The translations under genes and the position numbers were made by a program. From positions 154,160,178 to 154,224,177 of the forward strand of contig NC_134085.1 in the NCBI RefSeq assembly GCF_000715075.1: DNA of 64,000 nt, written 5' to 3'. The first letter of the stretch is position 1; every line of letters starts with the position of its first letter. The stretch is from Nicotiana tabacum. Taxonomy: Eukaryota > Streptophyta > Magnoliopsida > Solanales > Solanaceae. Of this stretch, positions 11,960 to 23,990 are shown in pieces. The notes beneath the pieces were generated by a model. The model saw only the letters and a list, made by a program, of their open reading frames with translations, had not been told where the DNA came from and searched no databases.

Positions 11960-13421
11960 ATTAGGAATTTGCAAAAGAGCTTCATTGCTTTCAATGATAT
12001 CATAATTCACTAGCTTTTGGTGGTCACTAGTCAAGGACAAAGTTCACGGCTATAAACTTGTGGTCATGATTGTCTCACAAGTACAGTATGGCCTACTCGA
12101 AGTTGTGAAGTACTACTTGATTAAAAAGAATTGTCATATTGTGCATATCTTATTTATACAATTAAGTCATTTATACGTTAATTACAAGTAAACCTATGTA
12201 ATACTATATGTTAATTTGGTAGTATTATAATGAAATGGTAATTAATATGTTATTATCACATGTTAAATTGCACTAATAATTTTACAATGTCAGGGGATAT
12301 ACATAGCTTAATTAAATCCATCTTTATACGTATATTCATTTAATTTAATAGCCAGTTTTTGCTTGAATAAAGTGAGGTGCATGGTTGGTGTGGTTTCTGA
12401 CTGTGGAGAGGAAGATGATGGACATTGGAATCTTTATTGAGACGAAATGCATAAAAGTCTTTGTCTTTTTATAGTTACAGTAGCACTCAAAATGATGAAG
12501 TAAATATTCAGATATAAAAAAAAAGATTGCATTGAGGAGTCAAATTGAAGAAAAGGGTTGGTTCTCTTCGTCACCTTTTTGTCAATAAGGAGAACTTATG
12601 CTTATCCTCTTTCTCTTTCGATCGAAAAAATTCATGGCATTGCTTGCATCAGCTAATTGGTACCTCTTTGCTTTTGGCTAATTAGTGCAAACTAGAAAGT
12701 TCCATAAAATCGCCGATGAAATATTGTTCGACTTTTTTATACTTTTAAAATAGAGTTTATATCGGACAAATAGTCATTATTATCTTATTATTTTCCGTAA
12801 TATTTAAACTTTTTAGATTAACTAAAATTGTGATTACTAAATTTACTTATTTGAATTTTGTAAGAACTACTAATATTTAGGAATTTAAATCTTTTCATAA
12901 CTAAAATATTCTTAACATACTATAGAAGAAGAAATCATAACTGGGCGTTCATGACTTCTTAGAAGCCCTTGTTTTCATTAAAAAGGGATTATTTTAAAGA
13001 GAAATATAAATAATTCGTATTTTTTTATTTTCTCATAACAATTGAAAAAAATTAGAATTGGACAACCAAATTGGGATGGAAAGAGTAATAAATACTCTTT
13101 GGTATTATAAAGAAAAGTTAATAACTTGGGCACCAAAGTTAGCCTCCAAGCATCTTATTGTCAATATTTATATAATTTTTTTAAAATAATTACCTATTGA
13201 AACAGTATAAATGCGCAACGCACGTATCGTATGACTAATTTTTAATAAAAAGGGTTTAAGTTATACCACGATATAAAAGCCTTTGTATGCTCTTTAAAAT
13301 TTGATCGTTCTTATATATTTCTCGCTATTAATACATATTTAGTGAAAACACTCAATTGCAGTTGAGTTTTAAGTAATCTCATCATGTAAAACTTTCTTAC
13401 ACCAGAAAGGATAAACACTTT
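11960..13421. other. AT-rich intergenic sequence
   Basis: Nothing supportable: no long ORF, no LTR or MITE ends, no RNA gene. Confidence 0.5.
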
Positions 13422-13725
13422 GGGTATGTTTGGTACGAAGGAAAATGTTTTTCAATTTTTTCATGTTTGGTTTGTTTAAATGTTTTGGAAATATTTTTCT
13501 CGCGAACTTATTTTTTCTTCAATTAGAGGAAAATGTTTCCACTATCAAGAGAAGGGAATATATTTTCCAAAACTCTTTTCTAACTTTCCCCCCATTCCCT
13601 ATTCCCACCAAACTCTACCACCCCACCCCCATACCCCCACCCCACCCCAACTCCACCCACCCAACCCTAACCCACCCTCGCCCCATCCCTCACCCTCACC
13701 CTCACCCTAAATAGAAATATTATTA

Positions 13726-14048
13726 ACAATACTTTCTTTTCATATTACAGATATAGTATTTTCTTTTCATTTCAACAAATGAATATTTTTTTCACGATAT
13801 AAAAAAAGTTTTTTTTTTCATTTTTACCAAAAAGTGCTCTTTTTTTCCATGATGTAGAAAAAATATTTTCTTTCATTTTAGCAAAATGATGTAGTAAAAA
13901 GTATTTTCTTTCATTTCAACAAAATGATGTAGTAAAACGTATTTTTTTCATGACGCAGAAAAAATATTATCTTTCATTTCAACAAAATGAATATTTTCTT
14001 TTAATGACGTAGAAAAAATATTTTCTTTCAATTCAACAAAATGAATAT
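13726..14048. repeat. Degenerate ~55-60 bp tandem repeat in the foldback element
   Basis: Repeated blocks of the form TTTCTTTCATTTCAACAAAA followed by ATGATGTAGTAAAA or ATGACGTAGAAAAA occur about five times. They lie entirely in the left part of the foldback element and end at the Gypsy insertion site. Confidence 0.65.
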
Positions 14049-14053
14049 ATTTT

Positions 14054-14620
14054 TGATATTAGAAAAAATTGTATTTAAATATAAAGGTGACGTGTCGAGA
14101 CACGTAGACTGGTCAAATGGTCAAAAAATTACAACTAGCCAAGAGGCACGAGTTGCAACAGATACGAGCAAATGGCAGAGGAAAAGGCACGGGCAGTTAT
14201 TCAAATAACTCAGTGCCCGTACATATCTAAGTCATTTATGTCCGAGAATCAAAAAGAATGAATTTGACAATAGAAAAGAGTGCAAATACGACATTTAATA
14301 GGCATTAAATGTGTAATACGTTAGAGAATTTGTATTGAATGTAATAATTATGTAACATAGCATTCAATGTCTTTAATTACTCATAATAGCCTCACTATGA
14401 TTTGGGCAAAACGTATATCTCCAAGATATCTATAAAAGGGAGATATCTGATAAATTATAAGGACACGAAACACTATTGGAAAAACTTTGGTTTACTTGTT
14501 TTTCTCTTGATTACTCTCTTGCTACCTAAATTACTTCCTTTTATACATTCTTTTGATTATTAGTAACCCGTGTTCATCTAAATTCTAGCTTTGACTAAAA
14601 TTTTATTTTTTGGTTAAACA
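14054..14620 (+). repeat. 5' LTR of the Tat element
   Basis: 567 bp with only scattered differences from 27105-27671. It contains TATAAAAGG at about 14431-14439, inside a repeated GATATCT context, probably the LTR promoter. Confidence 0.88.
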
Positions 14621-14689
14621 AATTGGTTCCGTTATCGGGAAACTGATAATCTATTTTCTTTTCACTTAACTTTTCTTGTGGCATCAATT

Positions 14690-16447
14690 ATGTCGAACAA
14701 CAATGACAACACTCAAGGAAACCAAGAGAACCAACAAAATCAGGGAGATCCACAGAATAATAACACTCAATTTCCTACTCCACGAGACTCTCCACGGCAA
14801 TCTCGTGAGGGTACTCCTGATGGGTCTCAAATAAACGAGTATGCTCAATTTGAAAATGCTGAAGCTGTTGATGAAGCTTTGCAGAAATTAATTGTTGTTC
14901 AGGTCAACAAAGTTGTTAAGGCACTTGTTAACCAGTTACCTGTTGCAACACCCACACCTACTCCAAATAATAACACTTTGGAAAACCCTCGTTCCGGGCT
15001 TGTTAACTCAGGCAGCGGTGGAATTTCCAGTGAATCATAGGAGAGAGAACCAGGTAATGTAATTAATTCTGATTTACAAAATTTAGCACTAACCTTGTAG
15101 AAACAGCTCAAGGAGCAAAGTAAGCGCATAAAGCAGATACACAGGGTGCCGCCTATAATCAAAGGGGTAGATATGGATAGATATTCGCAACAACCCTGGA
15201 AGTCAAGTGCTGCTCCACTCCCAATTCCAAAAAAGTTCAAAATGCCTGATATTCCAAAATATGATGGAACAACAGACCCATGAGATCACATGACTGCATT
15301 CATAACGGGCGTAAAAGGCAACGATTTGACTAAGCAGGAGATTGAATCAGTATTAGTCAAAAAATTTGGTGAAACGCTCACAAAAGGAGAGCTAACATGG
15401 TATTCTCTTTTACCCGAAAATTCTATAAATTCTTTTGCTGAGCTTGCAGATTATTTCATCAAAGCACACTCGGGAGCTCAAAAAGTAGAGAAAAGAATGG
15501 AGGATATTTTCAAAATCAAGCAAGGGGACTCAGAACTGCTTAGAGAATTCGTGGATAGATTTCAACGTGAAAGAATGACATTGCCACGTGTACCTGACAA
15601 CTGGGCAGTTATAGCTTTCACAAGTAATTTGAATGAAAAAAGCGCGGAAGCTACGAGGAGACTCAAGGAAAGCCTTCGAGAATTCTCAGCTACAACGTGG
15701 AATGATGTTTATAACAGGTATAGCACAAAGCTGAGGATTGAGAAAGATACTGTTCCACGATTTCAAAAAGAAGAAAAGGTAAGTTCGAGATATGCGGAGA
15801 CCGAAAAAATATCCGGTAAAAACAGGTACAAGTCTTCCATGGGACCTGCGGGAAAGGAATCACGGTCAAAGCAGGATAATCAAAGGTACAATCACAATTT
15901 AAGAAACAGAAAATCAGGTTTTTCATCAAGATTTAGGAACGAGCTAAACAACTATGAGTCACGAGATGATGATAGAAATTTAAAAGCGAGATTCGGTGGT
16001 TACAACTTCAACATCAGCACCTCCGAGCTCATAGCTATTTTGAGAAGCATGGGAGATAAGGTTCGATGGCCAAAGAAAATGAGATCGAATCCAAACAGGC
16101 GCAACCCTGACCATTGGTGTGAGTTTCATAATGACCACAGACATAAAACAATAGATTGCAGATTTTTAGAAAGTGAAGTTGATCATTTATTAAAACAAGG
16201 ATATCTTACTGAGTTGTTCAGTGAGAAAGACAAGCAAGCTTACATGAAGAACAGGCAAGAGCCTCCAAAACCACTTTCTCCCAAAAGAACTGTCAACGTT
16301 ATAAGTGGGGATGAAGACGTCAATCGTATATCACATACTGCAGCTAACAAAATTTCCAAAGTAACAATTACCCAAGGGAAACGGGTGCAGCATGTTTTAG
16401 AGGAAGACAACATTCATTCAACGACGCAGATGCAGATGGCGTATTAA
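14690..16447 (+). pseudogene. Tat gag, interrupted
   Basis: The ATG at 14690 (MSNNNDNTQ) opens a Q/N-rich N-terminus. In-frame stops occur at 15038 (TAG), about 15098 (TAG) and about 15281 (TGA, in DP*DHM). The following 15290-16447 segment, 385 residues, holds the retrotransposon gag fold (FAELADYFIKAHSGAQK, LLREFVDRFQRE) and a basic tail with CEFHNDHRHKTIDC, a Cx3Hx7C remnant of the knuckle region typical of Tat gag. A one-base loss near 16418 shifts the frame just before the protease, ending gag at 16447. Confidence 0.85.
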
Positions 16448-19400
16448 CCCCTCATAATGATGCACTGGTAATATCTTTAATTGTACATGATAATAATGTG
16501 AAACAGATTTTGATTGATCCAGGTAGTTCCGTGAACATTATTTTGCTAAGAGTATTACGTGAGATGCAAGCTGAAGATAAAGTGATACCAAAGGTGCATA
16601 CTCTATCTGGATTTGATAATTCTAGTGTCCTCACAAAAGGAGAGGTAATGTCACGACCCAAACCGAAGGGCCGCGACGGGCACCCGGTGCCTTACTCAAC
16701 CGAGTACCAACGTAACATATCTTTCTTATCATGTTATCATGAGTAAATGAGCTAGAAAACTCGTCCTGAGATAACAAGAATAAAACATAAGGGAATAGTC
16801 AACATATGAAGACCCAACATGATATACAAACTAATATATGTGACATACGGGCCTATAAGGCCGACATGACCATTAGTAAACTCGAAACATAGGCCGACAA
16901 GGCCATACAATTATCCATACACCTGACATATGTCTACAAGCCTCTAAGAGTACATAAAATCATAAAGGTCGGGACAGGGCCCCGCCATATCAATCAATAC
17001 ATATCCAAAGCATACTGACCAAATAGGCAACTCCGGAGCAAGTGGAGTGCACCAACACCTTCGCTGAGCTGATAGCCTACTAGGAGGACTGTCAACCTAT
17101 CAATCGGGACCTGCGGGCATGAAATGCAGCGTCCCCAGGCAAAAGGGACGTCATTACGAATAAAGTACCGAGTATGTTAGGCAGGAAAGCATAAACAAGA
17201 ACAGTAATGTAAATAGAGAGATAGAGGAGATACAACCTGTAACATCAGAGTGCCTCTGGGGGTTACTGATATGAAATGCATAATACATATATATACATAA
17301 ACTTTTTAAAACATTCGCCTCTGTGGGCATCATCATCATCATATCGTACCCGGCCTCAAAGAGGACTCGGTAAAAGCGTACCCGACCATCATAAGGTTCG
17401 GTAGAATCGTACCCGGCCACGTGGAGCTCGGTAAACCCAACTGATCAGTGGTTGCACAATAGGTGCCGTACCCGGCCGACTATAGCGCGGCTCGGTAGAG
17501 TAAAATAGATACTATATATAATGCATGCTAGACTCATGGAATCATCTTCTAAACCTTTTGGAGTGACTTAAGAACATTATGGACATCCCTACCATCAATA
17601 TGAACCTTAGTAGGATTTAAGGATCATACACACTTGTTTAGAATAATTTTATAAGGAAAGAACAATATGGACAACCTTAGTTGCTAGGAGTAGAGTCATT
17701 ATGAAATAGCGTATCGTTTATGTTCATTTCATTTTAGACCATGCCAAAAGAAAGAAGAAAGTGCCTTAACATACCTTAAACCCGTTGAGTCCTTAATCCC
17801 TTCCAAGCAACTCTTCAAACAAGTCAACTCAATCTATCATAGTATAAGGAGATTCAAAATCAGTGCTGAGCAAAGGCTAAGTCTATAACTTAAGCTAGTA
17901 GCTCGTTTACGTAAATTTGGGCAGCATCTCCATTGTAACAAGGGCCTCCTCCAATACCATATACCAACAACAATGACCAGAGCAATTCATCAATACATAA
18001 TTATCAATATCAAGACACCATATAACCACAACAAGTCACAACTACATTACGACGAGCGGCAAACTCCGATTGGAATCCGTATACCCCTTATCAATCCTTA
18101 TAGACTTCTTACTTCAACATAAAAGTATCATTAACTTGATAATGAAGTCATTAATCAATGATTCCAGCCTTATACCATATATTTATAACAACGAAAATAA
18201 TCCACAACTTCAATTATCCCCAACTAGCAACTTTATTCACTAGTTCAGGTCTAGCCCATCCATTTAACTTAATCAATATCAAGATAACCTTAGGCACACC
18301 TCCTACAGTAACTTCAAGTCAAAATCCAAGTTATATTCATTTTACAACAACCCTTAATAGCAATACAACACCATAGAAGTGACTTAAGCTAGTCCAAGTA
18401 TTATCTTATAGTTTATCATCCTAACAACTTAACCAACATACAAGCAAGCTTAAGCACAATTAGTAGGTTGTTATACTCACCTTAGACAGCAGCAACAACT
18501 TGGAATTTCATCCAAATACAGCCCACAACAATCCTCAATGACAACACAACCTCAAAGAGGTGTTGTTCTTCACTAGAACTAAGTTTTGATGTTGAAATAT
18601 GGTGTAATCACTTTGGAATCACTTCAAACCCTTGTGATATATGTTTAGGAGGGTTAGGAGAAGTTTGGAGACGAACTTTAGTTGAAAAATGAGCAAAAAT
18701 AGGCGTCCAAATCGTTTATAAATTGAAGTAGGTCAACCACCGCCTAAGTGGGTCCCATTGGGAGTTGCTTGCGCGGTCTCGCAAAAATGCGAATATCTCT
18801 CTACTCCAATGTCGTATTGACAAACGGTTTAATGCGTTAGAAACTAGACTCGTAGACCTTCAATTTGGTAGGTAGAACACCCCATTATTCCAAGTATATT
18901 TGGAGAAATTCTCAGATATATTTGACCTAAATTTCAACAAATTTATGAATGTAACTTGTGATGTCCTTTGCCAACTCTTGTTCCACAACTTGCTTGCCTT
19001 CAAAATGTAGAAAATGAATATCATACGACTAAAATAACTCATAGAATAACCTCCTTATCATGTTAATAACCCTAGTCTCACCCCAAAGTACATGTTATAA
19101 CATTCGAAACTTGTCGACTTTCGACGAAACTTATTTTCTTCAATTGGTTTAGCTTCTAAGATTTCCAACCCTCTTGGTAATCGTTATTCATGATCTTAAA
19201 TATTTGTAACCTCCAAGGTAACATTATTAACTTACTTTATTTGCTTCCAAATAGAATCTCATTTCCGAGCTTACATCAATGACTTACGATGTACTCTCAC
19301 GAATGAAAACTTGGGGTGTAACAGGTAACACTCACCACATTCGCTGAAGGAGTCGTCAAAGATATAAAGTTCCAGGTGGTAGATATGGAGGTGGCTTACA

Positions 19401-19573
19401 ACATGATTCTTGGGAGACCATGGATTCACGAAATGGATGTTGTTCCTTCAACCTTGCATCAAGTTATTAAGTTTCCATCGCCATGGGGAATCTGTCAAAT
19501 TCGTGGAGATAAACATACAGCCAGGTCTATCAACTCTGTTGCAGATACAACCACGAGAAATGAAGGTAAATAG
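16448..19573 (+). pseudogene. Tat aspartic protease, split by a solo LTR
   Basis: The N-terminal part (16448-16648) carries the catalytic motif ILIDPGSSVNI. The reading frame resumes after the insertion at 19324 with FQVVDMEVAYNMILGRPWIH, the second signature of retroelement proteases. The coding frame is continuous once the 2675-bp insertion and one copy of its GGTAA duplication are set aside. It ends at a TAG after 19573. Confidence 0.85.
16649..19323 (+). mobile_element. Solo LTR (probably Tekay/Del-like chromovirus) inside protease
   Basis: 2675 bp starting TGTCACGACCCAAACC and ending GGTGTAACA, flanked by GGTAA (16644-16648 and 19324-19328). No internal repeat, primer site or gag-pol is present, so it is a solo LTR. 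The start matches a LTR type common in Solanaceae chromoviruses; that assignment is from memory of the family. A ~28-bp block with CCCGGCC and CTCGGTAAA recurs between 17345 and 17500. ORFs here are not coding. Confidence 0.85.
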
Positions 19574-22500
19574 CAATCACAGAAGGCAGTTGAGGACACC
19601 ACAACACAAACCTCAACTGAACAAGGGCAAACAGATGTAGATTCAAGGCCTGATACCATTCATGAACCAGAAGAGAATGAAAATATCAAAACAACAATAG
19701 AGGAATTAGAGCATGTCGTGTTATTTGCTCAATGGACTGACAAAAAAGTCTATGTTGGAGCCAATCTTAGCCAAGGTATGAGAGGTAAGTTAATTAAATT
19801 TTTGAAAACTAACGTGGACTGCTTTGCTTGGTCCCACTCTGACATAATAGGAATACCACCGGAGGTGATGACTCATAAACTAAATGAAGATCCATCATAC
19901 CCTCTTGTCAAGCAAAAGAAAAGAAAGCAAGGAACTTTCAAGAATCAGGTGATTCAAGAAGAAGTCCAAAAATTGCTAAAAATTGGTTCCATTCGTGAGG
20001 TAAAGTATCCTAACTGGTTAACTAACACTGTTGTAGTTCCAAAGAAGAACGGTAAGTGGCGGGTTTGTGTAGATTACACAAATCTTAATAAAGCCTGCCC
20101 TAAAGATTCTTTTCCACTACCACACATAGATCAATTGATTGATGCAACTGCTGGTCACGAACTATTAAGTTTTTTAGATGCATATTCAGGTTATAATCCG
20201 ATTAAAATGGATCCGAGAGATGAAGAAAAAACTTCATTCATAATAGAAAGGGGGACTTACTGTTATAAAGTAATGCCCTTTGGTCTAAAGAATGTAGGTG
20301 CAACGTATCGGAGGTTAGTTACCAAAATGTTTCAAGAGCATTTAGGAAAGATTATAGAGGTATATATAGATGATATGCTTGTTAAAACTAAGTATTCAAA
20401 AGATCACGTATTACACTTATCCGACACATTTTCAATTTTTGCAAATTTCATATGAAGTTAAATCCTGAAAAATGTGTATATGGCGTTACATCAGGTAAGT
20501 TTTTGGGTTTTCTTGTTTCTAACCGTGATATTGAAGTGAATCTTGCACAGATTAAGGCCATTGAAAAAATCCCTGATATACTTTGAAACAAGAAAGAAGT
20601 TCAAAGATTAACAGGGAGAATTGCAGCCTTGGGAAGATTCATTTCTAAATCATCAGAGAAGTGTTTTAAATTCTTCACAGCCCTTAAGAAGTAGGATAAT
20701 TTTGAATGGGATGAGGAATGTCAACAGACACTCAGAAATTTGAAAACGTACTTATCAAATCCACCTTTGCTGGCAAAACCAAAGGCTGGGGAAAGACTAC
20801 TCATTTACCTTGCTATTTCGGAAGTTGCGGTAAGCGCTGTTTTGGTCCGAGAAGAACAAGGTAAACAATCCCCTATCTATTATGTTAGTAAATCTTTGTT
20901 AGATACGGAGATGCGGTATCCTCAGTTAGAAAAACTTGCACTTGCATTAATCATGGCATCTAGAAAGTTAAGACCTTACTTTCAGTGTCATCCTATCGCT
21001 GTAGTAACTGCCTACCCTTTACATAATATATTATATAAGCATGAGTTATCAGGTAGGTTAGCTAAGTGGGCAATAGAGTTAAGTGAATACGAAATCACAT
21101 ACCAACCTAGAACTGCTATAAAATCACAAGTGTTAGCTGATTTCGTGGCTGATTTTAGCCAAGGGATGCAATTAGAAGCAGAAAAAGAATTACAGGCATT
21201 CAATGGAGCTAACCCGGGAACTTGGACTTTATTCACTGATGGCTCATCTAATGTAAAAGGTGCAGGTTTAGGGATTGTCTTGGTACCACCTACGGGTGAA
21301 ACCATTCGACAAGCTATTAAATGTCACTCCATAACTAACAATGAAGCGGAGTATGAGGTTGTGATTGCAGGTCTAGAATTGGCACGAGAGCATGGCATAA
21401 ATCAGATTATAATCAAAAGTGATTCGCAACTCGTGGTTAATCAAATGCTGGGGACTTATACAGCTAGGGAAGCAAGGATGCAACAATACTTAGAAAAGGT
21501 ACGAGAATTGATAAAGCAATTTCAAACCTGGAAAGTTATACAAATACCAAGGAATGAAAATGTTGAAGCGGACGCCCTAGCTAATCTCGCATCTGCAGCT
21601 GATGTGGCAAGCGATGCAAACGCCTCAGTTATACATTTATTTCATTCAGTTCTCGATCCTGATAAGAATGAGGTAAATTTTAATAATTTGACTTCGTATT
21701 GGAGGAACGAGATTGTTGCTTTTTTGCAATATGATATCGTCCCTGATGATAAGAAAAAAGCTCATGCGGTTCGAAATAAGGCTGCTCGGTACTACTTAAA
21801 GCAAGACAATTTATATCGTAAAATGTTCGGTGGTCCCTTAGCAAGATGCCTCGAACCTTCGCAAACGGAGTATGTAATGAAAGAAATACACGAGGGACAT
21901 TACGGGAATCACGTAGGAGGAAGGTCATTGGTAAGAACCTTAATTAGGGCAGGTTATTACTGGCCTAAAATGGAAGAAGAAGCAGAAAGTTTCGTGGCCA
22001 AATGTGATAAATGTCAAAGGTAAGATAACAATATGCATAGACCTGCGGAGTTATTACATCCGGTCATTGCGCCATGGCCATTTATGAAATGAGGAATGGA
22101 TATCGTGGGTCCATTACCACAAGCAAAAGGACAGGTAAAGTTTCTGCTCGTACTCACTGATTATTTTACTAAATGGGTGGAGGCAGGAGCATTTAAATAG
22201 GTGCGAGAAAAGGAAGTCAAAGATTTTATTTGGCGGAATATCATATGTTGATTCGGTGTACCAAAGGAGATCGTGTGTGATAATGGCCCTCAATTTATTG
22301 GAGCTCAAATCACGGAATTCTTTCAAATTTGGCAAATTAAAAGGATTACGTCTATACCTTATCATCCGGTGGGTAATGGGCAAGCAGAATCAACGAACAA
22401 GGTTATTATCAATAATTTAAAGAAACGATTAGAGGAATCAAAAGGTAACTGGCCTGAAGTGTTACCTGGAGTTTTATAGGCATATCGCACAACTACAAAA

Positions 22501-22935
22501 ACAAGTACAGGAGAAACACCATTTTCATTGGTTTATGGAGCCGAGGCTTTAATTCCACTTGAGATAGGGGAACCAAGTACACGGTTCACACAGGCGACAC
22601 AAGAATCTAATGACGAGGAGATGCGGGTCAATCTAGATTTAATCGAGGGGAGGAGAGAAGTTGCATTAATAAGAATGGCAGCACAAAAGCAAGTCATAGA
22701 ACGATATTACAACCGAAAATCATGCCTCAGATTCTTCAAAGTGGGGGACTTCGTGCTTAAAAAGGTTTTTCAATCTACAAAGGCAGCTAACGCGGGAAAA
22801 TTAAGTCCAACATGGGAAAGACCCTATAGAGTTCGTGATATTACAGGAAAGGGAGCATATGAACTGGAGACAATGGATGGCAAGATACTATCTTCACATT
22901 GGAATGCTGTTCATTTGAAGAGATACTATTTCTAA
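19574..22935 (+). pseudogene. Tat pol: RT, RNase H, archaeal-type RNase H, integrase
   Basis: RT spans 19718-20455, with intact FLDAYSGYNPI, MPFGLKN and the catalytic YIDD. The polymerase then shifts frame. Stops near 20583 and 20693 precede a 427-residue ORF (20740-22023) with the connection/RNase H and the second archaeal-type RNase H: FTDGSS, NNEAEYE, KSDSQLV and ADALANLAS carry its acidic residues. It ends with the integrase zinc finger, HEGHYGNH...CDKC. The integrase core shows LTDYFTKW, VCDNGPQF and GNGQAES (D,D35E spacing kept) but has stops at about 22021, 22090, 22198, 22248 and 22477. The C-terminal part (22528-22935) is open to its natural stop. Confidence 0.92.
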
Positions 22936-23990
22936 GGAATACCCATGGTCAGGTATCACCATTTTAAATTTAATTTTTGAATTGTTAAAATTTTACTAAC
23001 GATTTTAGATGATAGGCAAAAAGCTAACCCGTACTAAATGATGAGTCACGACCTGTAAGGCACACGGAATAACCTAAAATTTCTGGCCTAAGGTTACAAT
23101 TATTCTGATAGAAATGCAAACGGGTTATGTAGTCTTCATCTATAATCGTCCTTCCGAGTCCCGTATATTTTTCCTTTTCAGGAAAAGGACCAAATGAGAG
23201 AAACTATCAAGTGTTCGAGGCTTCATACTTCAACACTCAAACACTTGGGGGACTACATAATATGCACAAACATGTGTATAAAGAAGGTAAAGAAGATTGA
23301 GGAAAAATCAAGCCTAAAAGAGTCAAGTGCAGAGTAAAAGTCACAAAGTCACGAGATGAAGCCATGAGCTAAGGCCAAAGAAAAACCTCACTATAGTTAG
23401 GGTAAAATCTATGTACTAAAACGGGTTATAAGGAAAAAACCTGTGTCTATTATTCTTCTTTTGTAAAAATCTGTTACAAGAAAAACAGTTACGAGAAAGT
23501 TATAGATGTAATTCAAATACATGTAAAGTATTATTCAAAACTTGTCAAAGTTATTTCAAAGAAACATGTGTGTTACTATTTCTTTTATCGTATGATAACA
23601 CCATTATAAATTTGAGACGTCTTCTTCATTAAGTGTCAAAATATAAAAGTGCCCTCTTTTATAAAACTCATATTTAAATTAGTTAGTCATGAGATTAATA
23701 GAAGCATTTTCGAAGAAAAAAAATGTAAATTATTCTATAAGTCCTTAAAAATAAAGGCAAGAATAAAGCAGACAGAAGTTTAAGATAATAACATGAAAAA
23801 CTTCTTAATACTTAAAAACTGAAGACTAAGTACGAACTTGTCATAAAACTATGAAATTGTTTATACAAATTGCCCCATAAAAGACTTGGGGACTTGCGTT
23901 TCCAAAACCAACCCTCAAATGAAGCCAAGAGTTTGATTACAATTTTCTAAAATAAAAACAAAACAAAATCATTCAAATGATTAAAACTAC
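22936..23990 (+). other. Non-coding 3' internal region of the Tat element
   Basis: About 1 kb between the integrase stop and the end of the antisense ORF, with no ORF in either direction. Two short blocks of the CTTGGGGGACT / CTTGGGGACTTGC type (23244-23254, 23885-23897) resemble polypurine tracts and could be secondary ones. Confidence 0.5.

Noticed and set aside
13655..13710. Telomere-like CCCTAA/CCCTCA tracts
   Set aside because: Only a few irregular units inside a C-rich low-complexity part of the foldback element; no regular plant telomere repeat array.
17154..18376. Short ORFs inside the 2.7-kb LTR
   Set aside because: The block is a solo LTR with clean ends and target duplication; its ORFs show no domain or coding bias.
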